DNA of 5,541 nucleotides from Candidatus Segetimicrobium genomatis (GTDB taxonomy: Bacteria; Sysuimicrobiota; Sysuimicrobiia; Sysuimicrobiales; Segetimicrobiaceae). Positions 5,253 to 5,541 of this stretch are shown piece by piece. Under the pieces are notes generated by a model. The model saw only the letters and a program-made list of their open reading frames with translations. It had not been told where the DNA came from and searched no databases. Location: assembly GCA_005882445.1 (NCBI GenBank), contig VBAN01000226.1, positions 1 through 5,541 of the forward strand, given 5' to 3'. Position numbers and translations under genes: made by a program. Every line of letters begins with the position of its first letter. Within the stretch, counting starts at the first letter, position 1.

Positions 5253-5541
5253 CGCGGTTAACGGCGGGAATCGCCGCGGCGGTCTGCGCAATCCTGGTTG
5301 CCGCGATCGTGCTTCCGGTGAATCCCGTCCGCGCCCAGCACCCGGGGCAGATGTGGGACTCCCTCGTTCCCCGCCTCAAGGCCCAGCTCGCCTCGAAGCC
5401 GGATCCCGAGGTGGCGCTGCGGCTCGCGCTCGTGTACGCGCATGACGGGGCCTTGATCGACTGGTGGCATACCCTCAAGCAGATCGACCAGATGATCGGA
5501 GGCGACGGCCACCGCGAGGCGGTGGCACGGCAGGCGTCCGC
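5249..5541 (+). CDS. Exported protein of unknown function, C-terminus cut by window edge
   Basis: 97 codons are present and the rest lies beyond the right edge. The N-terminus is a clear Sec-type signal peptide: MTR, a hydrophobic core at about 4-24, then NPVRA with probable cleavage before Q30. There is no Cys just after the core, so it is not an obvious lipoprotein. The mature part begins HPGQMWDSLVPRLKAQL and looks alpha-helical. The stretch around PDPEVALRLALVYAHDGALIDWW (about 52-74) has the spacing of a helical or TPR-like repeat, but too little is visible to assign a family. The gene is separated from the GGDEF/HD-GYP gene by 121 bases containing hairpins and a possible leader ORF. It may have its own promoter, though I could not identify a convincing one. 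A periplasmic or extracellular location is likely. Confidence 0.75.
   Translation, partial: MTRLTAGIAAAVCAILVAAIVLPVNPVRAQHPGQMWDSLVPRLKAQLASKPDPEVALRLALVYAHDGALIDWWHTLKQIDQMIGGDGHREAVARQAS

Noticed and set aside
1..5541. CRISPR array, tRNA, rRNA, insertion sequence or defence system
   Set aside because: I saw no spaced direct repeats, no cloverleaf or rRNA motifs, and no transposase or terminal inverted repeats. Genes fill nearly all of the window.

Overview
The window is GC-rich bacterial DNA carrying six protein-coding genes in two divergent groups. I cannot place the organism with certainty. The high GC content, a MoaD-MoaE fusion, an LpxB-like glycosyltransferase and -10 boxes sitting directly against start codons suggest an uncultured environmental bacterium. 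Armatimonadota/CSP1-3-, Chloroflexota- or Deinococcota-like lineages are possible, but this is inference only.

Minus strand (2786 down to 1): three genes that read as one tightly packed operon. A secreted M48 (BepA-like) zinc metalloprotease comes first. Its stop overlaps the GTG start of a PHP-domain metallohydrolase, whose stop in turn overlaps the ATG start of an LpxB-like (GT19-like) glycosyltransferase that runs off the left edge of the window. A near-perfect promoter (TTGCGT-N17-TATAAT) lies inside the end of the PHP gene, six bases before the glycosyltransferase ATG, so that gene may also be read from a leaderless transcript.

Divergent spacer (2787-2952): it holds a strong Shine-Dalgarno sequence for the M48 gene, an extended -10 (TGGTACAAT) seven bases before the GTG of the rightward gene, and a perfect 12-bp palindrome exactly where the -35 box should be.

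Plus strand (2953 to 5127): a MoaD-MoaE fusion (molybdopterin synthase, molybdenum cofactor synthesis), then, 24 bases on, a membrane-anchored protein with a degenerate GGDEF domain and an intact HD-GYP domain (probable c-di-GMP phosphodiesterase). Both proteins lack about 13-14 residues at conserved places. The MoaD domain has lost its penultimate segment, so its PVSGG sequence sits much closer to the conserved VN than usual. The GGDEF domain lacks the GHxxGD loop and has TGDQF in place of GGDEF, yet keeps an exact RxxD-x5 inhibitory c-di-GMP site.

After a 121-base spacer with two small hairpins and a possible 29-codon ORF, a gene for an exported protein of unknown function starts at 5249 and runs off the right edge.

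The two groups show no obvious shared pathway. The most interesting points are the two putative leaderless promoters, the altered MoaD tail, and the GGDEF domain that looks converted from enzyme to sensor.
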